From a virus: a DNA stretch of 27,606 bases. The notes below the pieces were generated by a model. That model was not told the origin of the DNA. It saw nothing but the letters and a program-made list of their open reading frames with translations, and ran no database searches. This document shows, one piece after another, positions 1 to 6,565 of the stretch (position 1 is its first letter; each line of letters opens with the position of its first letter). Made by a program: the position numbers and the translations under genes. The DNA lies in IMG/VR virus record IMGVR_UViG_3300042014_000110, positions 1-27,606 of that record. One strand, given 5' to 3'.

Positions 1-179
1 TCAAGAAGGAGCTGCGGGAGGACCTGACCGCAACGCGTGAGGAGGTTCGGTCGCTTCGGTCGCTGGTGCGGGCGTTCGCCTGGTACGTCGCCGAGCTGAC
101 GACCCAGATGCGCGAGCACCGGATCGAACCCCCGGCACCGCCGGACCGGGTGGACGAGTACAACCGAACTGGAGTGTGA
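1..179 (+). CDS. Coiled-coil protein, 5' truncated by window edge
   Basis: The reading frame runs from the window edge (first full codon at 3) to TGA at 177-179. About 58 residues are visible. The first half is a charged heptad-like helix rich in Lys, Glu, Arg and Leu, followed by an aromatic patch (Phe-Ala-Trp-Tyr) and a proline-rich tail ending in NRTGV. It lies 3 nt before the next start, so the two genes are probably co-transcribed. Short coiled-coil proteins like this are common at the distal end of actinophage tail or lysis operons, but no domain identifies the function and the N-terminus is missing. Confidence 0.7.
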   Translation, partial: KKELREDLTATREEVRSLRSLVRAFAWYVAELTTQMREHRIEPPAPPDRVDEYNRTGV

Positions 180-182
180 CCC

Positions 183-509
183 GTGGAGCCGATCCTTGCT
201 GTGCCGCGCCGGGATGACACGGCCGCTGACGCGCGGGCCCTAGAGCAGCTCGGTGTCATCGAACCCCAGCCGACCCCCGCGCCATCCCCCGAGGCGCCGC
301 CCGTCGAGAGTCCCGCACCGCCGGCGCCGGATCCGGTCGACCAGCAGGAGGCGGCCGATCTGAGCGCAGCGCTCGTCGAGGCTGGGGTCACGGCGACTGC
401 GGAGGATCAGGCTGCGGTGCAGGCGCTCGCCAAGCTGGATGCGGCTACCGTCTCAGCGGTGACCCGCTGGATGCAGGCGAAGAAGACCAAGCCCGAGGTG
501 GGCAAGTAG
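183..509 (+). CDS. Proline/alanine-rich small protein, unknown
   Basis: 108 residues from GTG 183 to TAG 507-509, starting 3 nt after the previous stop. The first half (about residues 25-50) is a low-complexity Pro/Ala/Glu linker. The second half (about 52-98) is predicted helical, with repeated Ala-Ala-Leu and Val-Gln-Ala-Leu patterns, and ends in a Lys-rich tail. This resembles small structural or scaffolding-associated phage proteins but has no recognisable domain. Position in a tight plus-strand operon with flanking small genes is the only functional hint. Confidence 0.65.
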   Translation: MEPILAVPRRDDTAADARALEQLGVIEPQPTPAPSPEAPPVESPAPPAPDPVDQQEAADLSAALVEAGVTATAEDQAAVQALAKLDAATVSAVTRWMQAKKTKPEVGK

Positions 510-518
510 GGAGAGCCA

Positions 519-620
519 GTGCCCGAACTCAAGGACGATGACCCGCCGCCGTTCTGGCTGTCGCCGCGGCCGTTCCTCGAACCTGATCTGCCGCTACCGG
601 TCGACGATGACGCTGAATGA
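519..620 (+). CDS. 33-residue acidic proline-rich peptide
   Basis: GTG 519 to TGA 618-620 encodes 33 residues, extremely acidic and proline-rich (VPELKDDDPPPFWLSP at the start, VDDDAE at the end). A GGGAGAG ribosome-binding site lies at 509-515, overlapping the end of the preceding gene, and a strong terminator begins 4 nt after the stop. It is therefore the last gene of this operon. Function is unknown. Its size, composition and position support a genuine coding sequence better than chance, but it is short. Confidence 0.6.
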   Translation: MPELKDDDPPPFWLSPRPFLEPDLPLPVDDDAE

Positions 621-624
621 TCTA

Positions 625-668
625 CGCCCCCGTCTGTTCCTGCCTTACGGCGGGACGGGCGGGGGCGG
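625..668 (+). terminator. Intrinsic terminator of the left operon
   Basis: A GC-rich hairpin starts with CGCCCCCG and closes with CGGGGGCG around a short TTAC loop, with G-T wobbles in the middle. It is followed by TTTCGTCTT. It lies 4 nt after the stop at 620 and ends the plus-strand run. Confidence 0.8.
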
Positions 669-757
669 TTTCGTCTTACCCTGAGTGCAGTCGCTGGCCT
701 GAGAAGCCCGCGCGTCGGACGCATCCACGGCCCGGCGCGTGACGCGGCGAGTGGGTA

Positions 758-789
758 GGAGGGCCGGAGCCGACGGGCAACGGCCCTCC
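758..789 (-). terminator. Hairpin after the minus-strand gene
   Basis: GGAGGGCCG (758-766) and CGGCCCTCC (781-789) form a perfect 9-bp stem with a 14-nt loop. It starts 2 nt beyond the stop codon of the minus-strand gene at 791, so it probably terminates that gene. No clear T tract is seen, as is common in Streptomyces. Confidence 0.6.
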
Positions 790-790
790 G

Positions 791-1264
791 CTACTCGCTC
801 CGCGTCATCACATACACGGTGCCGCTGACGGATGGCGCCTTCGCCGTGAGAACGCGCACTCCAGGAAGAGGCTGATCCTCCTCGAAGACGGGCGGCCCGC
901 TCGGGACAAGGATGAGGCGAGGAGCCGTCACCCGGTTGTACGGCAGGCCCTCCCCGCCGAGCGCAGCCTCAAGCGTGAACTCCGGCAGTGGCGTCAGCGC
1001 AGACCCTCGTGCGCCGAGCCACTCAAGGATCCGCGCGGCCAGCCTCTCGCAGCGTGCGATCGCCTCATCGGTTTGCGGGATCAGATCGAGCGCGAGATGA
1101 AACCGGGGTGACGGCCCTATGGCGAGCGGATCTAGGTAGCCCTCGTATTCGGGCATCTCTCCGGTGAGGCGCAGTTCGATTCCCGGCGAGGGCTCAACGA
1201 GCGTCTCGTTGCCGTCAGCAGCGAGTCGGACCCAGTCGACGGACATAGGCGCGGCAGTCGTCAT
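791..1264 (-). CDS. Conserved-looking hypothetical protein
   Basis: About 157 residues from ATG 1264; alternative starts are GTG 1309 (172 aa) and ATG 1246 (151 aa), and none has a clear ribosome-binding site. The protein is soluble and mixed alpha/beta, with no transmembrane segment. It has a central helix (DEAIARCERLAARILEWLG) and a C-terminal strand-rich part. I do not recognise the family. It is transcribed away from the leaderless operon at 1356, with the 1319-1345 palindrome in the shared intergenic region, so the two may be co-regulated. Confidence 0.6.
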   Translation of the reverse strand: MTTAAPMSVDWVRLAADGNETLVEPSPGIELRLTGEMPEYEGYLDPLAIGPSPRFHLALDLIPQTDEAIARCERLAARILEWLGARGSALTPLPEFTLEAALGGEGLPYNRVTAPRLILVPSGPPVFEEDQPLPGVRVLTAKAPSVSGTVYVMTRSE

Positions 1265-1318
1265 GCCCGGAGGGTAGCGGTTGGGGGCGAGACGAGGCGT
1301 GCCGTCCACCTCGGCTGG

Positions 1319-1349
1319 TAGCGCATAACGTTCCCTTATGCGCTAGAAT
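1319..1349 (+). promoter_or_regulatory. Palindromic operator plus -10 box of a leaderless promoter
   Basis: TAGCGCATAA (1319-1328) and TTATGCGCTA (1336-1345) form a perfect 10-bp inverted repeat around CGTTCCC. The hexamer TAGAAT (1344-1349) is a good -10 box placed 6 nt before ATG 1356, the spacing expected for leaderless transcription starting at the ATG. No usable ribosome-binding site precedes that ATG. The palindrome covers the spacer and -35 region, so a bound protein would block the promoter. The regulator is unknown. Confidence 0.7.
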
Positions 1350-1355
1350 TTGAGG

Positions 1356-2216
1356 ATGACTCAGACCCCCAGCAACCCCGCCGATCGCTGGTATTCCGCT
1401 CAGCACACCGATCACTGCGTGACGAACAAGCTGGAGCAAGGGCAGATCGTGATCGCTGGCCGAAGGCCCTTCCGCATAGACCGCGTAGCCGAACTCCCAT
1501 CAGAGAAGTGGCCCGAGGAGTTCGTCAGTGTCTGGCTCGACCGCGGGATGCCGGATGCCGAGGAATGGCGCGACCGCCCGATGCGCGTCACCGGCTTCTG
1601 GGAAGGCCCCGACGCCGACACGCGAGGACACGGCACGACCGCTCCAGCAAGCCACATGTGGGACGTGCTGCCCGAGCACTATGCCGTCTGCCACAAGTGT
1701 TTCGAGCTGCCCCCGTGCCGTCACGTCCACAACGAGCGCGTCATGCAGCGAGCCACCGCGCGCATGACCGAGGACATGTCCATCCTCCCCGGCACCTGCC
1801 ACGGCTGCCGTGAGCCGATCACGAAGCGACAGAAGTCCTTCACCTTCCCCGGCGCCAACCTCATCCGACCCGACCTCGGGGATCACAGCGCCATCTTTCA
1901 CACCCGCAGCAAGTGCTACGGCGCGCTGACCGCTTACGACAAGCGATGGGCGGCGGCAGAGCCCGACCGCACGCGGCTGTTCTTCTGCGAGGGCGCCCGG
2001 ACGATCCACCACACCGGAGACGTCGACTGCGACAACCCACAGTGTCTCGCCAAGGGCGACCTCAAAGACCTGGTTGATCACCGGTGCAGCATCTGGCACC
2101 GGCCTGGAACGCCGGGCCGACTGTACGACGCGATGCGAGACTTCGGGCGCAACCCCGGCGAGGGAAACGACACCTGCTGGTGCCTCACCGATGCGGACCG
2201 CAGGAATGCCGCATGA
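1356..2216 (+). CDS. Multi-cysteine (putative zinc-binding) protein, first gene of recombinase operon
   Basis: 286 residues from ATG 1356, chosen over TTG 1350 because the -10 box at 1344-1349 places the transcript start at this ATG. Three Cys/His clusters are visible: CHKC followed by C and H near residue 110-125; CHGC (about 148-151) completed by HTRSKC about 32 residues later; and a C-terminal set including CDNPQC, a DHRC and a CWC. This spacing suggests at least two structural zinc sites. Proteins of similar layout occur in Streptomyces with unknown function. The stop overlaps the recombinase start (ATGA), implying translational coupling. A DNA- or RNA-binding role supporting the recombinase is inference. 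Confidence 0.75.
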   Translation: MTQTPSNPADRWYSAQHTDHCVTNKLEQGQIVIAGRRPFRIDRVAELPSEKWPEEFVSVWLDRGMPDAEEWRDRPMRVTGFWEGPDADTRGHGTTAPASHMWDVLPEHYAVCHKCFELPPCRHVHNERVMQRATARMTEDMSILPGTCHGCREPITKRQKSFTFPGANLIRPDLGDHSAIFHTRSKCYGALTAYDKRWAAAEPDRTRLFFCEGARTIHHTGDVDCDNPQCLAKGDLKDLVDHRCSIWHRPGTPGRLYDAMRDFGRNPGEGNDTCWCLTDADRRNAA

Positions 2217-3361
2217 CCGACGGAGAGTTGGCCACCTCCCCCACCGGGCAGTCGATCGCGCTGCCCGGCTCGGACCTGTTCGAGGAAGTCCGCCGCAAGC
2301 TCATCGACGACCTCGGCCAAGTCCAAGTCGACCGACGCGGCCAGGAGCGCATCTACCGACCCCGCGCCGAACTCCTCGCCGAAACCGTCACCCCCGACAC
2401 CTTCGTCATGGTCATGGACTGGCTGTCCTCCACCCGACGAGGCAGCCTCCAGACCAAACGCAACTACGTAGACGACATCCGCCGCGTCTGGGGCAGTTAC
2501 GCGCAGGAGCTCGGCCACGAACGGTTCGCACTCGGCTGCTTCACCGCCGATCACATCCGCGCCTGGCGCCTCCGGATGGAAGGCCGGGGGACGCCGCCAA
2601 CGACGATCGCCCGCTACCTCAACGCGCTCTCCTCGCTCCACACCTACGCCGCCGAGAAGATCGACCTCCCACGGAACCCAGTCACCCAAGACGACCGGCC
2701 GAAGGTCGACAAGGGCAACACGTCCCGCAGCACGCCAGTGCTGGAGATCGAGGAGATCCAGGCCGTCGCCAACGCGGCAGAGAACGAGTTCGACCTCCTC
2801 GTCGTGCTGCTCCTCTACACCCTCGCTGGACGCGTCACCGAAATGGTCGTCGCCGACGTCGACAAGCGGATCGAACGCGGACGCCGCTCCTACCTCGACG
2901 TCACCCGCAAGGAACACAAGGAGCGGATCCTCCCGCTGCCCACCACCGTCGCCGAGCTCCTCGACGCCCACACCGCAGGCCGCACCGAAGGCCCGCTCCT
3001 CCTCGACGCCGACGGCCGCCGACTCGACCGGCACGACGTCGCCCGCCTCCTCACCCGCCTCGGACGCAAGGCGCGGGTCCTCACCTGCCCCACCGTCGGC
3101 AAGCCAGGGCACGCCTTCGCCCGCTGCAAGGTCTGCCGGAAACTCACCCCGCACGTCCTCCGGGCATCGCGCATCACCCACATGCTCGACGCCGGCGAGC
3201 CCCTCGCGGAAGTCCAGGCGTTCGCCGACCACGACAACCCAGCGACCACCGTCGGCTACTGGAACCGCCGCAAGAAGGGCGAGCGCAACGCCGCCCACGT
3301 CGATGCAGCCGAAGCGCTCTTCAGTGGCATCGCCAACCGATTCCACCTGGGGGAGAAGTGA
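2213..3361 (+). CDS. Tyrosine recombinase with Cys-rich insertion in the catalytic domain
   Basis: 382 residues from ATG 2213, which overlaps the upstream stop. An upstream in-frame start at 2084 would lie inside the previous gene. The N-terminal SAM-like core-binding domain covers about residues 55-150. The catalytic domain shows the family set: Arg207 (AGRVTEM), a Lys at 233/236, His314 and Arg317 (HVLR), His340 (DHD) and nucleophile Tyr349. Between the Lys and HxxR motifs an insertion carries Cys292, His300, Cys305 and Cys308, a plausible zinc knuckle that is not usual in XerC/D-type enzymes. It would cut and rejoin DNA at a specific site. It is the middle gene of a three-gene overlapping operon, and no att-like repeat is obvious beside it. 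Confidence 0.88.
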   Translation: MTDGELATSPTGQSIALPGSDLFEEVRRKLIDDLGQVQVDRRGQERIYRPRAELLAETVTPDTFVMVMDWLSSTRRGSLQTKRNYVDDIRRVWGSYAQELGHERFALGCFTADHIRAWRLRMEGRGTPPTTIARYLNALSSLHTYAAEKIDLPRNPVTQDDRPKVDKGNTSRSTPVLEIEEIQAVANAAENEFDLLVVLLLYTLAGRVTEMVVADVDKRIERGRRSYLDVTRKEHKERILPLPTTVAELLDAHTAGRTEGPLLLDADGRRLDRHDVARLLTRLGRKARVLTCPTVGKPGHAFARCKVCRKLTPHVLRASRITHMLDAGEPLAEVQAFADHDNPATTVGYWNRRKKGERNAAHVDAAEALFSGIANRFHLGEK

Positions 3362-4002
3362 CCGTTCACGAGGACGCCGCCGAGGCCCTATTGCAGGACA
3401 TCCTCCGAGACGAGAAGGCGACAAACGCCATGCTCAAGCTGCGGAACCGCCACACCCAGGGCGAGATGGACGAAGGCGGCATCTACAGGACTGGCTACGC
3501 CGATTCGCTCGGCAGCTCCGCACGGTACGCGCCCAGCAAGTGGCCCCTGTACCAGCATGCTGCATTCGCCCAGATCCACGCCCTCATTGGAACTGGGGAC
3601 GTTGCCTACACCTCCATTAGCACTGGAGGCCGGCCTGGGCCCGACGCTGATCGTGTCGGCAACGCCAGCAAACTGCAGGACACCATGACGCCGTTTCGGG
3701 CAGAGCTCGATATGACGCAACATGGCGCTGACTCTGACGGCGTCCTCTCGTGGGACCAACCGCTGAAGATCTCCCAATCAACCGGAGCTCACTTCTACCC
3801 CTCGCCATGCCGGACCGGCGAATACGCGCTCCTCACTTCTCCGACCGTCTTGGATGCCGGCTCCGCCCCCCTCGAAGTCGGCGACTCCTGGCCTTCGCGC
3901 ACCCTGCTGCACCTTTGGGAGGACGGGGCTGTGGCCAGATGGCCCTACGGATCAGAGCTGATATGGCTATTCGTCCACCACAAGAAGTCCTCCTTTCTGT
4001 GA
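3358..4002 (+). CDS. Unknown protein, third gene of recombinase operon
   Basis: 214 residues from GTG 3358, which overlaps the recombinase stop by 4 nt (GTGA). The N-terminal 40 residues are helical and charged (AEALLQDILRDEKATNAML). The rest is rich in Ser, Thr, Gly and aromatic residues and looks strand-rich. There is no signal peptide, membrane segment or known motif. GC content is lower than in its neighbours, which may mark separate acquisition. After its stop the same frame continues open through 4003-4149, where an integrase-tail sequence lies, so this gene may have been inserted just before that relic. Function is unknown; operon position suggests it works with the recombinase. Confidence 0.65.
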   Translation: MTVHEDAAEALLQDILRDEKATNAMLKLRNRHTQGEMDEGGIYRTGYADSLGSSARYAPSKWPLYQHAAFAQIHALIGTGDVAYTSISTGGRPGPDADRVGNASKLQDTMTPFRAELDMTQHGADSDGVLSWDQPLKISQSTGAHFYPSPCRTGEYALLTSPTVLDAGSAPLEVGDSWPSRTLLHLWEDGAVARWPYGSELIWLFVHHKKSSFL

Positions 4003-4149
4003 GTCCTAGCGCCGCACTGGGACCCGTTCCATGGCTGGGCTCAGCCGCGCGCCATCGACCCGAACGGCCTCGACAGCCATCCCGCCTACGTCTTGGCTGC
4101 CAAGCTGGGGGAGAGGCTCCAGTCTGAAGGAGGCCCGGATGACCCATAG
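4003..4149 (+). pseudogene. C-terminal remnant of a tyrosine integrase
   Basis: The frame at 4003-4149 ends with LDSHPAYVLAAKLGERL, the tail typical of Streptomyces tyrosine integrases just after the catalytic Tyr segment. A near-identical tail, LDNHPAYAFAAKLGERL, occurs at 5180-5248. No catalytic residues remain upstream and there is no start codon of its own. It is best read as the leftover 3' end of a lost integrase gene. The downstream gene (ATG 4139) overlaps its end, an old int-orf arrangement. Confidence 0.55.
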
Positions 4150-4630
4150 GCAACGGCCGCGCGCCCGCTTCGTCACCGGCGGCCCGACCTGGGACGAACG
4201 GCAGGCGAGGGCGAATCAGGGGCCGCCAAGGCTGACGAAGAAGCAGAAGGCGGCTCGCAAGCCCCTGATACAGATCATGGACCGGCTAGCCGATGCCGTG
4301 AAGGCGAGGGACTGGCAAGCCGCCCGGGCCGCCCGCCGCTTGGCTTGGGAGGTCGTGAATCAGCTCGATCCGGCACTGACCCGGGAAGAGCGGAAGCAAC
4401 TGGGGGAGTACAAGCAGCGCATTCTCGAGGGAGAGAGACGCCATCGGCCGAGCGAACAGCGCGGCCGGTCACCAGGACGTCGGCGGCCCACGGCGGGTAC
4501 ACAGCCGCACCAGGTCGCGGCGGAAGAGGCACAGAGCGAGAAGGCAGCCAAGAGAGCCGCCGCCAAGATCAAAGGTGCAGGCACCTCGAAGGGGCACCCT
4601 CGTCAGCAGGTCGACAGCCCGCCTGACTGA
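4139..4630 (+). CDS. Basic, helical hypothetical protein
   Basis: 163 residues from ATG 4139, preceded by a strong GAAGGAGG site at 4126-4133. An upstream frame opening at 4031 lacks such a site. The protein is highly basic: an Arg-rich N-terminus, a helical middle (residues about 35-95, with LADAVKARDWQAARAARRL), then a disordered Arg/Pro/Lys-rich tail. It could bind nucleic acid, but no fold is recognised. It overlaps an integrase remnant, so it was probably the gene downstream of a former integrase. Confidence 0.65.
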   Translation: MTHRQRPRARFVTGGPTWDERQARANQGPPRLTKKQKAARKPLIQIMDRLADAVKARDWQAARAARRLAWEVVNQLDPALTREERKQLGEYKQRILEGERRHRPSEQRGRSPGRRRPTAGTQPHQVAAEEAQSEKAAKRAAAKIKGAGTSKGHPRQQVDSPPD

Positions 4631-4654
4631 GAACGGCATGCCAGACTGGCCGCC

Positions 4655-4686
4655 AGCCCGCCACGCGTCCCCCGTTTAGGCGGGCT
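4655..4686 (+). terminator. Hairpin between two accessory genes
   Basis: AGCCCGCC (4655-4662) and GGCGGGCT (4679-4686) pair perfectly over 8 bp with a 16-nt loop. It lies 25 nt after the stop at 4630 and 23 nt before GTG 4709, and probably ends the 4139 gene transcript. Confidence 0.5.
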
Positions 4687-4708
4687 CCGACGACGGGCGG
4701 AGGGTGTT

Positions 4709-5098
4709 GTGGCGGATGAGCTGCTGGAGTTGGTGAAGGCGCGTCGCGGGGAATTGGGGCTGTCGTACCAAGCACTCGCCGCGGCGTCCGTGGATGGCGA
4801 GTCGGGAACGACCGTGTCAGCCGGATGGCTCCATCGGTTGGAGACGGGCGCGCCGGTCGTCGCACCGAGCGCCGAGGTCCTGGCTGCCCTGGCGGCTGGA
4901 TTGCGGATGGAGCTGGTACGCCTGAAGGAGGCAGCTGCCGCGCAGTTCTTCGGGCTGAGCCTGCCTTGGGAGGCGTCGGGCGAGGCGGCTCAGCTGCTGG
5001 CGTTGGTGGCCGGCTTGCCGGAAGCGCAGCGGTGGGCGCTTCTGGACCTGATCAGGGTCATGGCCAAGAGCCAGCAGGACCCCCCGGAGCCCGTGTAG
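4709..5098 (+). CDS. XRE-family repressor-like protein, homologue of the phage repressor
   Basis: 129 residues from GTG 4709 with GGAGGG at 4699-4704. An N-terminal helix-turn-helix (LSYQALAAAS, then SAGWLHRLETG) is followed by AEVLAALAAGLRMELVRLKEAAAAQFFG and a helical C-terminus. The order and many residues match the minus-strand immunity repressor at 14075-14506 (SYAKMSERA, YLQRL, RAIAAALRVSDRRVKAAAADQWLG), so the two are related. It sits directly before an integrase remnant. This suggests it is a relic or captured repressor from a second, related element, which could still act on the same class of operators. That activity is inferred. Confidence 0.75.
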   Translation: MADELLELVKARRGELGLSYQALAAASVDGESGTTVSAGWLHRLETGAPVVAPSAEVLAALAAGLRMELVRLKEAAAAQFFGLSLPWEASGEAAQLLALVAGLPEAQRWALLDLIRVMAKSQQDPPEPV

Positions 5099-5100
5099 GG

Positions 5101-5248
5101 AATCGGCTCCACGTCCAGGACGCCGTGTCGCACTCCGACCCGCGTATTACCCAGCGGTACAACCGGGCGCCGACGCTAGCTCGACAACCACCCCGCCTAC
5201 GCGTTCGCCGCGAAACTCGGCGAACGGCTGGAGAAGGAGACGCAATGA
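5101..5248 (+). pseudogene. Frameshifted C-terminal remnant of a tyrosine integrase
   Basis: One frame from 5101 gives HVQDAVSHSDPRITQRYNRA, the conserved His and nucleophile Tyr block of tyrosine integrases (compare the usual GHADPRTTRRYDRA). The expected continuation LDNHPAYAFAAKLGERLEKE is present at once but in the next frame, from 5180 to TGA 5246-5248. The gene is therefore both truncated and frameshifted near 5173-5180. The final ATGA overlaps the start of the next gene. Together with 4003-4149 it shows that at least two integrases have decayed here. Confidence 0.8.
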
Positions 5249-5481
5249 CGGACAAGCCGACGAGACCGCGCCCGCCGATCCCGCAGCAGATGTTCCTGCA
5301 GCCCAGCTGCGGCTCCCCGAGTGACGAGGAATTGGAGGAGCAGGCCCGGATGGCGGACGCGGACGCCAAGGCGGTGGCCTCGGCGGCTGCAGGGCTGGCG
5401 GAAGGGAAGGCGAAAGGTGTCTCCGCTCGAGGTGTGCGCACCGTGTCCGGGGGCGCCCCGTCGTTGGGAAAGCGCCGCTGA
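5245..5481 (+). CDS. Small hypothetical protein downstream of integrase relic
   Basis: 78 residues from ATG 5245, with GGAGAAGGAGA at 5230-5240 as ribosome-binding site. The N-terminus is Pro-rich (TDKPTRPRPPIPQQM). The middle is an acidic/Ala-rich helix (DEELEEQARMADADAKAVA) and the C-terminus is basic (SLGKRR). No domain is recognised. Its start overlaps the stop of the integrase remnant, a classic coupled arrangement, and a strong terminator follows at 5510. Confidence 0.6.
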   Translation: MTDKPTRPRPPIPQQMFLQPSCGSPSDEELEEQARMADADAKAVASAAAGLAEGKAKGVSARGVRTVSGGAPSLGKRR

Positions 5482-5509
5482 CCCCAGCCTCGTGCCACAC
5501 TGGCCACAG

Positions 5510-5536
5510 CGCCCGCCCCTCTCTTTGGGGCGGGCG
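5510..5536 (+). terminator. Strong intrinsic terminator
   Basis: CGCCCGCCCC (5510-5519) and GGGGCGGGCG (5527-5536) form a perfect 10-bp stem with a TCTCTTT loop, followed by TTCTC. It separates the 5245 gene from ku. Confidence 0.85.
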
Positions 5537-5606
5537 TTCTCGCATGTGCGGCCTCCACAGACCGGCCGTAGGCTGGTGCCGCTCGGGGCTGTCGCGGAGG
5601 TCCGCC

Positions 5607-6398
5607 ATGCCTGCCATCTGGAGCGGAGCCATCTCGTTCGGGCTCGTCACCATCCCCATCAAGGTCGTGACCGCCACCGAGAACCACTCGCTCAGCTTCC
5701 GCCAGTACCACGTCGAGGACATGGGCCGGATCCGCTACCGCAAGGTGTGCGAGCTCGACGGGCAGACCCTCACCGAAGGCGAGATCGGCAAGGCGTATGA
5801 GTGGGCGGAGGGCCGCCTCATCCCCGTGTCGGACGAGGAGCTCGCCGACATGCCGCTGCCCACGGCGAAGGCGATCGAGATCGTCGCGTTCGTGCCCGCT
5901 GAGTCGATCGACCCGATCCGGATCGGCGCCGGCTACTACCTGGCGGCGGACGGGCCGGTCGCTGCGAAGCCGTATGTGCTGCTGCGGAAGGCCCTGGAGC
6001 GGAGCAACAAGGTGGCGGTGGCGAAGTTCGCGCTGCGCGGCCGGGAGCGCCTCGGCCTGCTGCGGATCCGCGACGACGCGATCGTCCTGCACGCCATGCA
6101 CTGGGACGACGAGATCCGCGATCCGGCCGCCCTCGCCCCACCGCCTGTGGAGCTCGACGAGGAGGAGATCGAGAGGGCGCTGCTGCTCATCGACAGCACG
6201 CCCATCTACGGCCTGGAGGGCGAAGAGTTCGCCGACCGGTACACGGAGGCGCTGGAGCAGGTCATCGAGGCGAAGCGTGAGGGCCGCGACCTGCCGTCCG
6301 CGCCGGAGCCGACCGCTATGCCGGGCCAGGTGGTGGATCTGATGGCCGCGCTGGAGGAGTCGGTGGCCAAGGCCCGGACGGCCCGCGGCGGCGCTTAA
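5607..6398 (+). CDS. ku: Ku DNA end-binding protein
   Basis: 263 residues from ATG 5607, preceded by CGGAGG at 5595-5600. The earlier in-frame ATG at 5544 lacks family similarity. The start PAIWSGAISFGLVTIPIKVV and the block MGRIRYRKVCELDG are hallmarks of bacterial Ku. The beta-barrel domain runs to about residue 185, followed by a short helical arm and a C-terminus without the Lys-rich tail seen in many mycobacterial and some Streptomyces Ku proteins. Ku forms a homodimeric ring on broken DNA ends and recruits LigD for non-homologous end joining in the cytoplasm. No ligD gene lies in this window. Terminators on both sides make it a single-gene unit. Some actinophages carry ku, so either a host or a phage origin is possible. 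Confidence 0.95.
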   Translation: MPAIWSGAISFGLVTIPIKVVTATENHSLSFRQYHVEDMGRIRYRKVCELDGQTLTEGEIGKAYEWAEGRLIPVSDEELADMPLPTAKAIEIVAFVPAESIDPIRIGAGYYLAADGPVAAKPYVLLRKALERSNKVAVAKFALRGRERLGLLRIRDDAIVLHAMHWDDEIRDPAALAPPPVELDEEEIERALLLIDSTPIYGLEGEEFADRYTEALEQVIEAKREGRDLPSAPEPTAMPGQVVDLMAALEESVAKARTARGGA

Positions 6399-6489
6399 AG
6401 AATCCCCCGGCCGATATCAATCGCTGTGGCTGGATTGTGGTGCAGGGTGGTGTGTGGGTTCCTCCTCCCCCAAGGTGGCGGCCCCCTGT

Positions 6490-6524
6490 CGGGCCCTGCC
6501 GAGCCGCGTGTTCGGCGGGGCCCG
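6490..6524 (+). terminator. Terminator after ku
   Basis: CGGGCCCTGCCGA (6490-6502) pairs with the segment 6511-6524 (TTCGGCGGGGCCCG) with one G-T wobble and an 8-nt loop. It lies between convergent ku and the minus-strand DUF6233 gene and may serve both. The rest of 6399-6565 shows nothing else. Confidence 0.75.
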
Positions 6525-6565
6525 CCGCTCCTCCCGGCTCCCCACGGGAGGCTATGCGGCTGTCG

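Noticed and set aside
407-724. 105-codon minus-strand frame across the left terminator
   Set aside because: It crosses a strong hairpin and two plus-strand genes, and is Arg/Ser-rich as expected for a shadow frame.
2078-3424. 448-codon minus-strand frame opposite the recombinase
   Set aside because: Same cause: the recombinase on the other strand has a clear motif set and coupled start.
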